Origin: Candidatus Synoicihabitans palmerolidicus
Lineage (GTDB): Bacteria; Verrucomicrobiota; Verrucomicrobiia; Opitutales; Opitutaceae
DNA length: 64,000 nucleotides
NCBI GenBank assembly: GCA_020809425.1
Contig: JAGGDC010000005.1
Span: 52,314-116,313, forward strand
Reading direction: 5' to 3'
The notes below the pieces were generated by a model. It saw only the letters and a program-made list of their open reading frames with translations, was not told where the DNA came from and made no database searches. Below are positions 1-9,540 of the stretch, one piece after another. The translations under genes and the position numbers were made by a program. Every line of letters starts with the position of its first letter. Position 1 is the first letter of the stretch.

Positions 1-1519
1 ACGTGGCCGGGTTGCCGCGACACCTGCAGTTCGCGCGCAAGGCGCGGCGGGTGCAGGTATTGCGCATGATGCTCGGAAACATCAGCTTGCGTAAACTTTC
101 CCTGAGCATCGCCTCCAGCGATCTGTTGGCCGACTTTTGCGGAGCGCGCCGGATCGACGGCATCAAGGGGGTCTCCCAAAGAAAGCGTGCGGGAGCGTGC
201 GTCCAAATGCTTCACCGCCGGGCAGGTGCGCAGGATGAGCCAAGTCTTTATCGAGATGTGCGGTGAGGCGGACCGGGCGAGCGAACTGGGACTGGCTGCG
301 GCGCAGCCGATGGATACGTGCCTGGTGGACTCGACCTGCCTGCAGGCCAACATCCATTTCCCGGTCGACTGGGTGCTCTTTCGCGACGTGAGCCGCACCC
401 CCTTGCTCAAGGCTGGTGAAACTGATCCGTGCAGCGGGGTTGCGGGGTCGGATGCCGAACGAGCCGCCAGTCTTTGCCAAGCAGATGAATCGGTGGTGCA
501 TCGCGATGACCCACAGCCGACGGCGCCGCGATACGAAGCGGGCCCGCCAGGGCGTGCTCCGCCAGATGAAACGCCTGCTGCGCACCATCGGCGAGCACGC
601 CCGCCGCCGCCGCGACCACCTCGCCGCCGCCTACGCCCGGACCCGCTGCAGTGAGCGCCAGGCCACCCACCCGCATCATTGCGCGCATCGACGCCATGCT
701 CGAGCAACTGCCGGCCGCGATCAAACAGGCCCACGAACGCATCATCGGCGCGCGACCAGTGCCCAACGCCGAGAAGATCCTCAGCGTCTACGAACCCGAC
801 GTGCAGACCGTGGTCCGGGGCAAGGCGTCTGGCGAGGTCGAGTTTGGCAACCCTCTCATGATCAGTGAGAACGTGGCGGGGTTGATCACCGATTGGCAGT
901 TGTATCAGGGAATGGCTCCGGCCGAATGGCGTCAGTTCGACCAGAGCCTCGAGCGCCAGAATCAGTTCGACCTGAGCACCCCGATCAAAGCGGCGAGCAC
1001 CGACCAAGGCTTCTCGACCAAACGGCTGTGCGAACGCTTGGCCGAAGCCGACATTTATGACGCCACTTGCCCCCGCGATCCGCAGCAACTGCAACGGCGC
1101 ATGCAGGAGCCGCAGTTCGTGGCGCTCCAACATCGCCGGGCTTCGACGGAAGCCCGCATCGCCATCATCAAGCAACGCCAAGGCAAGCGATTTAGTGCCA
1201 GAGGCTTCACGAATCGCTACCTGGCGGTAGCCTGGAGCATCCTCGGTCACAACCTGTGGCTCATCGCCCGACTGCTGGCCGACCAACCACCGCAGGCCCA
1301 AGCCTGCCTAAAACCACCAAGCCTACTCCAACGATGAACAATAAACCGGCTGCCGGAGGTTCCCTCATGGAAACGATCCAGGCACTGACTGCTGCGACAC
1401 TGCAATTTAGCCCTTAAATTGCATCTGCGCGCGCCTACATCCGCCATTGGTAGCCGGAAATCCGCTCAAAAATCGGCTTTCCTGCCCCCCTTCCAAAATC
1501 AGGGTAATGGGACACGCTC
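1..1519 (+). mobile_element. IS copy 1 (5'-truncated by window edge), frameshifted DDE transposase
   Basis: This is the right-hand part of the same insertion sequence found at 9541-11353, 26939-28732 and 53603-55359. The transposase is readable only in pieces in different frames: an N-terminal helical part (to about 266), a central part with the DSTCLQANIHFPVDW block carrying the first catalytic Asp (about 187-650), and a C-terminal part with EPDVQTVVRGKASGEVEFG and a second Asp in STDQGFSTK (651-1337, last codons shifted). The element ends with TGGGACACGCTC at 1519, the inverse of the left end GAGCGTGTCC seen in the full copies. The family looks like the IS1182/ISNCY group, but that assignment is uncertain. 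The copy is dead and has removed the start of the adjoining oppA-like gene. Confidence 0.85.
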
Positions 1520-2331
1520 TACATAAAACCAGCTCCGTCCCCATCGCCAAACTCGTCACCTACCGGAACGACCACCCTGATGAGCTCCATGTATCACCAT
1601 TCTCCGGCACATTCTTTTACGCCTTCAACGTCATTCGTGCGCCCTTCGATGATGCCCGGGTCAGGCAAGCATTCTCCTACGCCCTCGACCGCGATACGTT
1701 GACTCGAGAGGTCTCCCGCGGAGCAGAACTCTCCGCCTCCCACTTTTTACCCGATGGGGTCAGTGATTATGTGTCAGCCGTGCCAGGAGCACAACTCAAC
1801 CTCGTCAAAACCCGCCAACTCATGGCCGAAGCCGGATACCCAAACGGCGAGGGATTCCCTTCCGTCACATTGCTCTACAACACGTCCGAGAATCACCGAG
1901 TCATGTCCGAGGCCGTGCAGCAAATGTGGCAGCAAGCCTTGGGCGTCGACGTGAGGTTGGAGAATCAGGAGTGGAAGGTCTACCTCGACAACATGAACCT
2001 CGGTAACTTCGACCTGTGTCGCGCCGGCTATATCGTCGCCCCCAATGATCCATCCAGTTTCTTGAAAGTCATGTCCACCGGTCACGGATTTAACATCTCC
2101 GGCTGGTCGGATGCCCTTTTCGATTCGCTCCTGGAGCAATCACTGGAAGAACTGAATCCCACAAACCGATCCGCCCTCTTCGCTCGCATGCAACAACGCA
2201 TGATTGATGAAATGCCCATCGCCCCGGTCTATCACTACACCAACAAATACCTGCTCCGCCCCGAGGTACGGCACTGGACAGACAACATGATCGCAGAATT
2301 TCCACTCCGAGAAGCTCGATTGGACCCTTGA
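1520..2331 (+). pseudogene. Oligopeptide ABC transporter substrate-binding protein, N-terminus lost to IS
   Basis: Only the C-terminal half (about 265 codons) of a solute-binding protein family 5 (OppA/DppA) protein remains. Recognisable parts are the block FDDARVRQAFSYALDRDTLT, the NGEGFPSVTLLYN strand, a W-x-x-LGVDVRLENQEWKVYLD segment and the closing MPIAPVYHYTNKYLLRP, all typical of the peptide-binding lobe. A full family member has about 520-600 residues with a lipoprotein or Sec signal; both the signal and the first lobe are missing because IS copy 1 ends at 1519. A reading frame runs in from the IS (ATG-like start near 1447), but such a product could not be exported or fold as a binding protein. 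No permease genes are adjacent in the window. The functional loss is inferred from the truncation. Confidence 0.85.
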
Positions 2332-2343
2332 ACGGCCTCACAA

Positions 2344-2375
2344 AAATCCCCGCACCGTGAGAGACGCAGGGATTT
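2344..2375 (-). terminator. Probable rho-independent terminator of the flavoprotein gene
   Basis: On the minus strand the sequence reads AAATCCCTGC, a loop of about 12 nt, then GCGGGGATTTTT. It forms a stem with one wobble pair followed by a T run, about 30 nt past the stop codon of the gene ending at 2405. Confidence 0.6.
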
Positions 2376-2404
2376 CGAAATCAAGGGATCGACCAGGCTT
2401 GGTC

Positions 2405-3577
2405 TTAGTAGACGTCTCGCTGGTAGCGCTTGTCCTTTTTGAGCTGCTTCACCCATACGCCCGCGTCTTCCATGCTCATGCCGCCGTGCTCACAAGCGAT
2501 ATCGTGCAACGCTTGATCCACGTCTTTGGCCATGCGCTTGGCGTCGCCGCACACGTAGAATAACGCGCCCCCTTCGAGCCATTTCCACAGCTCAGCACCA
2601 CTTTCTCGCATTTTGTCCTGCACGTAAATCTTCGCGGCCTGATCCCGCGACCAAGCCAGATCAAGCGTGGTCACCGCACCATTCTCCACGTAGTCCTTCC
2701 ACTCCTCTGCGTAGAGGAAATCGGTCGCCGCGTGCTGGTCTCCAAAAAATACCCAATTGCGCCCCGGGGCTTTCTCCGCTGCCCGCTCCTGTACAAATGC
2801 CCGGAAAGGCGCAATGCCGGTGCCCGGTCCCACCATGATCACATCGCGATCTGCATGATCTTCAGGCAATCCAAAGTGTGAATTCGAAACAAAAATCGGT
2901 ACCGGCATCTCCCCGGTGACCACGCGGTCGGCCATGAATGTCGAACACACGCCCACTCGCTCGCGATGGTTGGTCTCGTAACGCACGATCGCCACCGTAA
3001 GGTGCACGCCTTGCGGAGAAACCCTGGGCGACGACGCAATCGAATACAGGCGCGGCATCAACTTGCGCAACAAATCGACAAACTCTTGGGGCTCGAATTT
3101 CCCACTGGAGAACTCCTGCAATACATCAATGTAGGCCCGGTGCTCCAACCAATCCCGCAGCACCTCTTTGTTTTCCGGGGCCAACAATTCATCCAATTTG
3201 GTTTTTTCGGCCGCATTGGTGACCTTCGCGGCGAGCGCGGTCAGCACTTTGGCGGTGGGTGAAGCCAAGGCCAAACCCGAGGTCAACGCATCCTGCAGCG
3301 AAATCGGAGTCTCCAATTTCAACATCTTGGGCGAAACCAATTCATCTCCTGACGCCCCCAATGCCTCTAGGATCTCCACCACCTCTACCGGGCGGTTATG
3401 CGCAAAAACCCCCAAGGAATCGCCCACCGTGTAGGAGAGCCCACTGCCGGCGATATCGACCACGAAGTGACGGGTTTCCTTGGCTGAACCAGGTTGATTC
3501 AGCACCCGGTTTTCGACGATCTTGGCCGGAACTAGATTGGTCTTGTTGAATTCAGTTGCAGCACCGGGAGCGGACAT
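2405..3577 (-). CDS. Sulfite reductase flavoprotein-like NADPH:FAD oxidoreductase (CysJ-type, no flavodoxin domain)
   Basis: This 390-residue protein has the FAD- and NADPH-binding half of the CysJ/cytochrome P450 reductase family. It starts directly in the FAD domain (about residues 1-230): the connecting subdomain, RLYSIASSP for FAD binding and VGVCSTFM. The NADPH domain (about 235-390) carries VGPGTGIAPFRAFVQER, the FFGDQH segment, YVCGDAKRMAKDV and an aromatic last residue (DVY) as expected to stack on the flavin. The N-terminal flavodoxin domain of classical CysJ is absent, so electrons must pass to a separate flavodoxin, ferredoxin or haem/sirohaem partner. Stand-alone proteins of this build are known as sulfite reductase alpha-like proteins. 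No partner subunit lies next to it here. The start is the ATG at 3577. It is a cytoplasmic enzyme; its exact acceptor is not shown by the sequence. Confidence 0.85.
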   Translation of the reverse strand: MSAPGAATEFNKTNLVPAKIVENRVLNQPGSAKETRHFVVDIAGSGLSYTVGDSLGVFAHNRPVEVVEILEALGASGDELVSPKMLKLETPISLQDALTSGLALASPTAKVLTALAAKVTNAAEKTKLDELLAPENKEVLRDWLEHRAYIDVLQEFSSGKFEPQEFVDLLRKLMPRLYSIASSPRVSPQGVHLTVAIVRYETNHRERVGVCSTFMADRVVTGEMPVPIFVSNSHFGLPEDHADRDVIMVGPGTGIAPFRAFVQERAAEKAPGRNWVFFGDQHAATDFLYAEEWKDYVENGAVTTLDLAWSRDQAAKIYVQDKMRESGAELWKWLEGGALFYVCGDAKRMAKDVDQALHDIACEHGGMSMEDAGVWVKQLKKDKRYQRDVY

Positions 3578-3702
3578 AAGCGGGAAAGTTCAGCAACTCA
3601 CGCCACCGTCGCGCAAGCCTTAGTTTACTGTAGCGGGTTTCATGTCCAACATTTGGCGACGGGCTTGCCAGTGACTCTCAAATGTAGCCAACTGCCCAAA
3701 CT

Positions 3703-4500
3703 ATGGTTTCTCCAACCGTCCGTGTTCAAAAATATTTCGCCGACGTCGGAGTCTGCTCCCGCCGCTCCGCCGAGGCATTGATCGAAGCGGGCGAAGTGAC
3801 CGTGAATGGCAAATTGGCCGAGCTGGGGCAGAAGGTCACCCCGGGAGAAGACGACGTGCGCGTCGACGGCCAACGGGTAAAACCTCGTCGCGATAGTCAT
3901 ATGACGGTAGCGGTGCACAAACCCCGTGGCCTCATTTGCTCCAATGACGATCCCCACAACCCCGCCACTATCGTCGAGTTACTTCCTCCCCAGCTCGCCC
4001 GTCGCCGCTTTTTCTGTGCCGGCCGGCTCGATAAGGACTCTGAAGGTCTCGTCGTACTCACCACCGACGGAGATCTGGCCAACAAGCTCATGCATCCGCG
4101 CAACGTAGTCGTGAAACGTTACCAAGTGAAATTGGAGGAAACCTTCCCCAAGGCTCGCATGGAACGCTTGGTCAAAGGCATTAAAATCGAGGACGAATGG
4201 TATAAGGTCGAACGGGCAGCGCTCATCAACCCGCGCAACGATACATCCAACGATCTCGACGTCTGGATGCACCACGGCAAGAAACGCGAGATTCGCCAAC
4301 TGTTCCTCGCCCTCGGATTTCCCGTCAAACGACTCCGCCGCTACCAAATCGGCGCACTCCCCTTGAGAGGAATTCCTGTCCGGGCGGTAAAGGTTCTTTC
4401 CTCTAAAGAGATAAATCTGCTATTTAAATTTCCCGATGCCCCGCTGCCCGGCCATCGGGCCGCAGTCGTTCGTTCCTCTCATCCTTCGCCTAAGTCATGA
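3703..4500 (+). CDS. 23S/16S rRNA pseudouridine synthase, RsuA/RluB family
   Basis: The product (265 aa) isomerises a specific uridine in rRNA to pseudouridine. An N-terminal S4 RNA-binding domain (about residues 5-60: VRVQKYFADVGVCSRRSAEALIEAGEVTVNG) is followed by the catalytic domain with GRLDKDSEGLVVLTTDG, in which the Asp of GRLD is the nucleophile. Further family blocks are KRYQVKLE and HHGKKREIRQLFLALGFPVKRLRRYQIG. The size and motifs match RluB/RsuA rather than the larger RluA/C/D class; which rRNA position is modified cannot be told. The start is the ATG at 3703. Its TGA overlaps the ATG of the next gene (ATGA), indicating translational coupling. Confidence 0.9.
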   Translation: MVSPTVRVQKYFADVGVCSRRSAEALIEAGEVTVNGKLAELGQKVTPGEDDVRVDGQRVKPRRDSHMTVAVHKPRGLICSNDDPHNPATIVELLPPQLARRRFFCAGRLDKDSEGLVVLTTDGDLANKLMHPRNVVVKRYQVKLEETFPKARMERLVKGIKIEDEWYKVERAALINPRNDTSNDLDVWMHHGKKREIRQLFLALGFPVKRLRRYQIGALPLRGIPVRAVKVLSSKEINLLFKFPDAPLPGHRAAVVRSSHPSPKS

Positions 4501-5315
4501 CCGTTAAGACGCTTATCACCTTCTCTCTTTTGCTGGCCGCTCCCGTGGCCGTTTCTGCCCAGACTACCTCGCGCGCGACCGCAGTTCATGTCCAACCCGA
4601 CGAAGCTTCCGCCGTCCTGAAATTGGTCAAACCGGGCGAAGACCTTCCCGAGGCCGCGCCCGCCATGCCTGCTCCCTCCGGTTGGTCCGCCGTCGCCTTG
4701 GCCGGACCACATGAGGTTTTTGTGGAAAACCGCTTCATCGGAAAAGACCTGGACGTGAAGCCTGGATCTCCGCTGCACCTCAAGCCTAAATCGGATTCTC
4801 CGGTGCTGACATCAAGCACCGCCACCGACGAAATCGAGATTACGGGATTACGCGGACGCTGGACCCAGCTTCGCGTCAACAAACGCGTCGTCGCTTATGT
4901 GTTGGGCTCCCTCTCCTCGTCCATCTCCCCCCCTGTCCCGGCCGTGACGACCGCCACCGTTAAAGATACCCCTATCTCCCAATCGCCCAATCCTCAGCCG
5001 GTCAATGCCCGACCGGGCCCTGGCCGTCAAATCGAGCGTACCGAGGCCGAGCGCACCAGTCTCGCCGCCCTCCCTCGGTTGTTTGAGGGTAAACTCGCAT
5101 CCACGCGTTCCCCACTGCGGCCGCGTCGGCCCTACGATTTCGCTCTCGAATCGGAAGACGGCATCCGTTTCGCCTACGTAGACCTAACCAAACTGCTACT
5201 CACCGAGCAGATCGAAAAATACCTCGAACGCACCGTCGTCGTCTACGGAGTCGCCCGCCCCGTCCCCCAAACCAAGGACATCGTCATTTCGGTCGAGTCT
5301 CTGCAACTCCGCTAA
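4497..5315 (+). CDS. Exported SH3-like domain protein of unknown function
   Basis: This 272-residue protein starts with a clear Sec signal peptide ([22 protein letters not shown], cleavage after the Ala-Gln region about residue 21). The mature part has two short SH3-like beta segments: about residues 25-85, with [19 protein letters not shown] and [20 protein letters not shown], and about 85-135, ending in [17 protein letters not shown] Pro-rich linker and a C-terminal domain (about 170-272) follow, with FEGKLASTR and [10 protein letters not shown] resembling an OB-like fold. Bacterial SH3 domains often bind peptidoglycan, but no enzyme motif is visible. The ATG overlaps the stop of the pseudouridine synthase gene. 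The specific function is unknown. Confidence 0.75.
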   Translation: MTVKTLITFSLLLAAPVAVSAQTTSRATAVHVQPDEASAVLKLVKPGEDLPEAAPAMPAPSGWSAVALAGPHEVFVENRFIGKDLDVKPGSPLHLKPKSDSPVLTSSTATDEIEITGLRGRWTQLRVNKRVVAYVLGSLSSSISPPVPAVTTATVKDTPISQSPNPQPVNARPGPGRQIERTEAERTSLAALPRLFEGKLASTRSPLRPRRPYDFALESEDGIRFAYVDLTKLLLTEQIEKYLERTVVVYGVARPVPQTKDIVISVESLQLR

Positions 5316-5364
5316 GCCGCTCGGAACCCCTGGGCGCCTAAACACCGCTCCTCCCGATTTTCCC

Positions 5365-6240
5365 GTGGAACTAATTAAAGGCAACGAAATCGCCACCTCC
5401 ATCATCGCCGAGCTCAAGGCCGAAGTTGCCACGATCGAGGGCCGCAAGCCTTGCTTGGCGTTAGTCCGCGTCGGCGAAGACCCCGCTTCGGTTTCTTACG
5501 TAAAGAAGAAGGAGAAAACTGCGGCCGAAATCGACGTCGATAGCCGTATCATCCTTCCTCCTGTCACCATTTCTCAGGCAGAACTTGAAGCCCTGATCGA
5601 CGAGTTGAACGCCGATGAAACCGTCGACGGCATCCTCGTGCAATCGCCCTTGCCCGCTCCACTCGATGAACTGGCCATCTTTCGCCGAGTTTCTCCCGAT
5701 AAAGACGTCGACGGATTCCACACCATCAATCTGGGCAAGGTCGCTCAGGAAGACTCCAGTGGATTCGTTTCATGCACCCCGGCCGGAGTCATGGAATTAC
5801 TCGCCCGGAGTGATGTGGACCTTCGGGGCAAACACGTCGTCGTGCTCGGACGTTCCCTCATCGTCGGTAAACCCGTCGCTTTGCTCGCTTTGCAGAAAAA
5901 AGCCGGCGCCAACGGCACCGTCACTATTTGCCACTCCGCCACGACCAATCTGGCCCAAATCACTCAAATGGCCGACGTACTCATCGCCGCGATCGGAAGA
6001 CCCCACTTCGTCACCGCCGACATGGTAAAACCCGGCGCCGTCATTATTGACGTGGGAATCAATCGCATCCCTGACGCCACGCGGAAATCAGGCAACCGTC
6101 TGGTTGGCGATATAGATTTTGACGCGGTCTCGCCCAAGGTTTCCAAAATCACGCCAGTCCCCGGCGGCATAGGTCCGATGACCGTCGCCATGTTAATGAA
6201 AAATACGGTCAAGGCGCGGCAGCTTCGCGCCACAGGCTAA
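5365..6240 (+). CDS. folD: Bifunctional methylenetetrahydrofolate dehydrogenase / methenyltetrahydrofolate cyclohydrolase
   Basis: FolD (291 aa) interconverts 5,10-methylene-, 5,10-methenyl- and 10-formyl-tetrahydrofolate, supplying one-carbon units for purines and formyl-Met. The catalytic Lys lies in [12 protein letters not shown], the substrate loop is [15 protein letters not shown], and the Rossmann NADP site is [19 protein letters not shown]. Family signatures [13 protein letters not shown] and [15 protein letters not shown] are both present. The length is normal. The start is GTG at 5365; there is no in-frame ATG before the first conserved block ELIKGNEIA. The gene stands alone, about 50 bp after the SH3-like gene. 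Confidence 0.95.
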   Translation: MELIKGNEIATSIIAELKAEVATIEGRKPCLALVRVGEDPASVSYVKKKEKTAAEIDVDSRIILPPVTISQAELEALIDELNADETVDGILVQSPLPAPLDELAIFRRVSPDKDVDGFHTINLGKVAQEDSSGFVSCTPAGVMELLARSDVDLRGKHVVVLGRSLIVGKPVALLALQKKAGANGTVTICHSATTNLAQITQMADVLIAAIGRPHFVTADMVKPGAVIIDVGINRIPDATRKSGNRLVGDIDFDAVSPKVSKITPVPGGIGPMTVAMLMKNTVKARQLRATG

Positions 6241-7207
6241 AACACAAAGGCGTCGCTGCGCCCTCTGCCACCTGGACCACGCTCCCGCCATCATAACTGC
6301 TCCAAAAATACTGGTCGTCGACGACCAGCTGATAAATGTCCAGTTGCTCAAGCAGAAGCTGGAACGAGAGGGCATCATAGTGATCTGTGCCTATTCCGGC
6401 CAGGAAGCCTTGGACGCTGTCGCTTCGGACAAACCCGATCTCATTCTCCTCGACGTAATGATGCCCGAAATGGACGGCATCGAGGTATGCACCCGTTTGC
6501 AATCTCACGATGAAACTCGCTCGATCCCCGTGATTTTCATTACCGCTCGACATTCCAAGGAAGGCAAAATCGAGGGGCTGGCCGTGAGCGCAGTGGACTA
6601 CATCACCAAGCCAATCGATTTGGACGAAACGCTAGCTCGAGTGCAAACCCAGCTGCGTTTCGTCGCCATCAATCGAGAAATGGTCGACTTGCAGCACCGG
6701 TTGGCCGAAGCCCGTCGCGCCGCCACCGTTGGCGCCGTCACTCAAGGCATCGCTCACAACTTGAATAATCTGCTCGGCGTCGTGATCGGCTACCTCGACC
6801 TGATCAAGAGTGAGGCCTAGAACCCCGAAGCCGTGCGGCGCAACGCCGAAGCCATCGAGCGTGCCGTGCAACGCCTCGTCTCCATCATCAAACAGCTGAG
6901 TTCGATGGTGGTGAAAACCCGCATGCCCACCGAACGGTTCCTCCTCTCCGATTTGCTCGACGGCGCCATCCGCCGCTTCGAACAAGAAACCGACGCCAAA
7001 GACGTCGTAATCCTATCCAATCCCTTGGAAGACCTCGTGATTGATAGTCACGTGGAAGTATTCGAAAGCGCCATCAGCGCCCTCCTCACCAACGGATGGG
7101 AAGCCTCTGGGACTACCATCGACAGGCAAGCGTGAGGTGATGCTCAAAACGGCCCTGCACAAAGAGGGCGACGCCCGCTTGGTCGAACTTGCCGCAGTCC
7201 AACACTG

Positions 7208-8459
7208 AGTGCACAGGCTGAGAGGGAGTGGTTCCCTTTCTCCTAATGCACTATAATGAATACTATACGTTTGATCTTGGGATTGATGATTGGCGGGATT
7301 GAGATTGCGGCAGGCCGCAGGAAAGGAGCGGTGAGCAGCCATACACAAGCCAGAGAGAGGACGACCGGGCCCGCCAAGCCGGGCCCGGTCGTCCTCTCTC
7401 TGGGAAAAACTCCGCGCTGGCGTCGTGGGCGCAGAGCGGAGGATTTGGAGTGGTGGCAAAAATACAACGGCGCATCACCGCCAAGGAACGCGAGGCGATT
7501 CATGCTGGTTTGGCCCAGGGCCCAGGGCAAAAGCGGCGCTCAGCTTGCCGCCGCCTTCGGCCGCGACGCCTCGGTGGTCAATCGCGAGATCACCCGCAAC
7601 GGCGGGCGCAACAGCTACAGCGGCATGGATGCGCAGACTCACGCTTGCCGTCGGCCCAAGTGCGCCGCGCGCAACAAAGTCGCCGACACGCCCGCCTTGC
7701 GCGACGAGGTGCTGGCCCTGTTTGCCACCGACGCTACGCCCAAGCAAATCGAAGTCGCCTTGAGACGACGTCATGGCCTTGATCTGACCCGACGCGTGAG
7801 CCACGAAACCATCTACGACTTCATCTACGTCCACTCCAAAGGCTCGGTTAAGAAGGAGTTGATCGCTTATTTGCGGCGCAAGAAGCCCCGCGCAGTCCCG
7901 CCCCCCGCGCCAAGGGCAAGCTCTCGGGCCAGTTGCCGGGCGCGATCAATATCGGCGAGCGACCCGCTGAGGTAGAGCGCCGGGAGGTGCCCGAACACTG
8001 GGAGGCCGACTTGGTCATGGGTGCGGGCAATCACACCGCCATTTTGGTCATCACCGAACGGGTCTCCCGCTACGTGATGATCGTCCCGTTGGGCGGCGCC
8101 AAAGACGCGATCAGCGTCGCCCGCGCTCTCATCCGGGCCTTCAAACGCCTGCCCGCCCACCTGCGCAAGACCCTCACCTACGACAACGGCCGCTAAATGG
8201 CCCAACATGCCGCCTTCTCCCTTGCCACAAAAGTGGCGGTCTACTTCTGCAATCCACACAGCCCTTGGCAGCGCGATGCGGTCGCGAATATCAACGGTCT
8301 GATCCGGGAATACTTCCCTAAAGGCATCGACTTTAACACCGTCACCAAAGGCCAAATCGCCAAAGCGGAGTGGCTACTCAATAATCTCCCTCGCATCGGG
8401 CTCGACGGACCGTCTCCCGCTGAAGTCTTTCATGCTATTATACAAAAAAACTGTGCACT
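7208..8459 (+). mobile_element. IS30-family element with decayed transposase
   Basis: Short inverted ends AGTGCACAG (7208-7216) and CTGTGCACT (8451-8459) bound it. The transposase (about 7400-8469) shows the IS30 order: an HTH region (SGAQLAAAFGRDASVVNREITRN), then RVSHETIYDFIYV, then the DDE core with the first Asp in HWEADLVMGAGNHTAI and the second in LTYDNGR. It is broken by a frameshift near 7910 and by a stop right after YDNGR (8194-8196). The third acidic residue is missing: where IS30 proteins have SNEN before TNGLIR, this copy has AVAN before INGLIR. The element is therefore inactive. No clear target duplication is seen at the ends I assigned. A 24-bp perfect inverted repeat sits before the coding region. 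Confidence 0.85.
7350..7403. repeat. Perfect 24-bp inverted repeat with 6-nt loop
   Basis: Arms 7350-7373 and 7380-7403 are exact reverse complements separated by CCAAGC. They begin CCAGAGAGAGG and end CCTCTCTCTGG. The repeat lies inside the IS30-type element between its left end and the transposase HTH region. Confidence 0.9.
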
Positions 8460-8697
8460 AGCCGCTTGACGCCGCCCTTCGCATCGAAGATGAAAATTAG
8501 GGGATCGTCTCCATGTATCCGCGATCAAATGGTTGAGCCGTTTATCAGCTCCAAACACACCGTAGGCGTTGGCATGGGTTTGACGGTGGCTCGACACTGC
8601 CTGCGTAACATGGGCGGAGACCTGACCCTGTACGATTTACCGGATGGGGGCACGGTTGCGGTTGCCCTCCACCCGATCACCCGTGTGGATCGGCGCC

Positions 8698-9504
8698 ATG
8701 GTTAAGACTGCATTCATCGGCGCCGGACGCATGGCCTCTGCCATAGTCGACGGGCTGATCGCTAAATCTCCAGACGAGAAATCAAAAATCCGCTGCTTCA
8801 GCGCCAGTGGGACTTCAGCGACAGCGCTCTCCCAGCGCACCGGCATTTCCCACGCGGATGACCTCCCCGCCTTGTTGGCTGATGCCGAGGTCGTGGTGGT
8901 AGCATTCAAGCCCCAACATCTCGCCTCCGCCGATCCTCGTTTAGCTGAATTGACGGCTGGGAAAATCGTGCTGTCGGTGCTCGCGGCCAAAACCGTGGCG
9001 CAACTTGCCACAGTATTTCCACGCGCGCGAAACATCATCCGCACCATGCCCAACACGCCCAGTGCGATTGGGGCCGGTATCACCGGCTGGTGCGCCAAGA
9101 ACGAACTATCAGAAGACGATCGTACGGTCGTCGTGTCCCTGCTGGGCGCCATTGGAAGAGAAATTGAGATTCTCGAGTCAAAAATCGACGGACTCATGGG
9201 CGTCAGCGGCTGCGGACCGGCCTTCGTTTTCGAATTCACCGCGTCGTTAAGGGATGGTGGCGTGGCCGCCGGCTTAACCCTCGAGGAGGCGGAACAATTG
9301 GCCATCGAAACGGTTTTAGGATCCGCTCGATTAATGGCACGCAGTTCCCTATCTCCGGAGGAATTACGCAATCAGGTCACTTCTCCCCATGGAACCACCT
9401 ACGCCGGTCTGCAACGCATGGCCGCTCACGATATCCGCGGTATCATGAAAGAGGCGGTGCTTGCCGCCAAGGCCCGCTCCGAAGAGTTGTCCCGAACCAG
9501 CTAG
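8698..9504 (+). CDS. proC: Pyrroline-5-carboxylate reductase
   Basis: ProC (268 aa) reduces pyrroline-5-carboxylate to proline with NAD(P)H in the cytoplasm. The N-terminal Rossmann motif FIGAGRMASAIVDGL, the block VVVAFKPQH, the RTMPNTPSAIGAGITGW signature and the C-terminal substrate domain with GPAFVFEFTASLRDGGVAAGL and SPHGTTYAGL are all present. The chosen ATG at 8698 (MVKTAFIGAG) begins right at the family start; longer in-frame extensions upstream lie inside the kinase pseudogene and are unlikely to be translated. IS copy 2 inserted 36 bp beyond the stop codon, leaving the gene whole. Confidence 0.93.
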   Translation: MVKTAFIGAGRMASAIVDGLIAKSPDEKSKIRCFSASGTSATALSQRTGISHADDLPALLADAEVVVVAFKPQHLASADPRLAELTAGKIVLSVLAAKTVAQLATVFPRARNIIRTMPNTPSAIGAGITGWCAKNELSEDDRTVVVSLLGAIGREIEILESKIDGLMGVSGCGPAFVFEFTASLRDGGVAAGLTLEEAEQLAIETVLGSARLMARSSLSPEELRNQVTSPHGTTYAGLQRMAAHDIRGIMKEAVLAAKARSEELSRTS

Positions 9505-9540
9505 GAAAACCGAATCCATCTTGGGACGGCGAAATATCTA

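Larger units (their letters stand above)
6293..8705 (+). pseudogene. Response regulator-histidine kinase hybrid, broken by stop, frameshift and IS30-type insertion
   Basis: The remains encode a receiver domain (ILVVDDQ, phospho-acceptor region LILLDVMMPEMDG, the conserved Lys in YITKPI) joined to a histidine kinase with the H-box GAVTQGIAHNLNNLLGVVIGYL. After the IS30-type element (7208-8459) comes the end of the ATPase domain (VEPFISSKHTVGVGMGLTVARHCLRNMGG). At least four lesions are visible. The expected start reads ATA (6293, before ACT GCT CCA AAA) with no ATG nearby. An in-frame TAG at 6818 follows SEA. A frameshift lies near 7131. The IS is inserted in the ATPase domain. The receiver-before-kinase order is seen in soluble hybrid kinases. 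The gene follows folD and overlaps the start of proC. Confidence 0.85.

Noticed and set aside
1447..2331. A 294-codon open frame starting inside the IS as a full oppA gene
   Set aside because: The first ~25 codons are IS sequence; the protein lacks signal and first lobe, so it is a truncated remnant.
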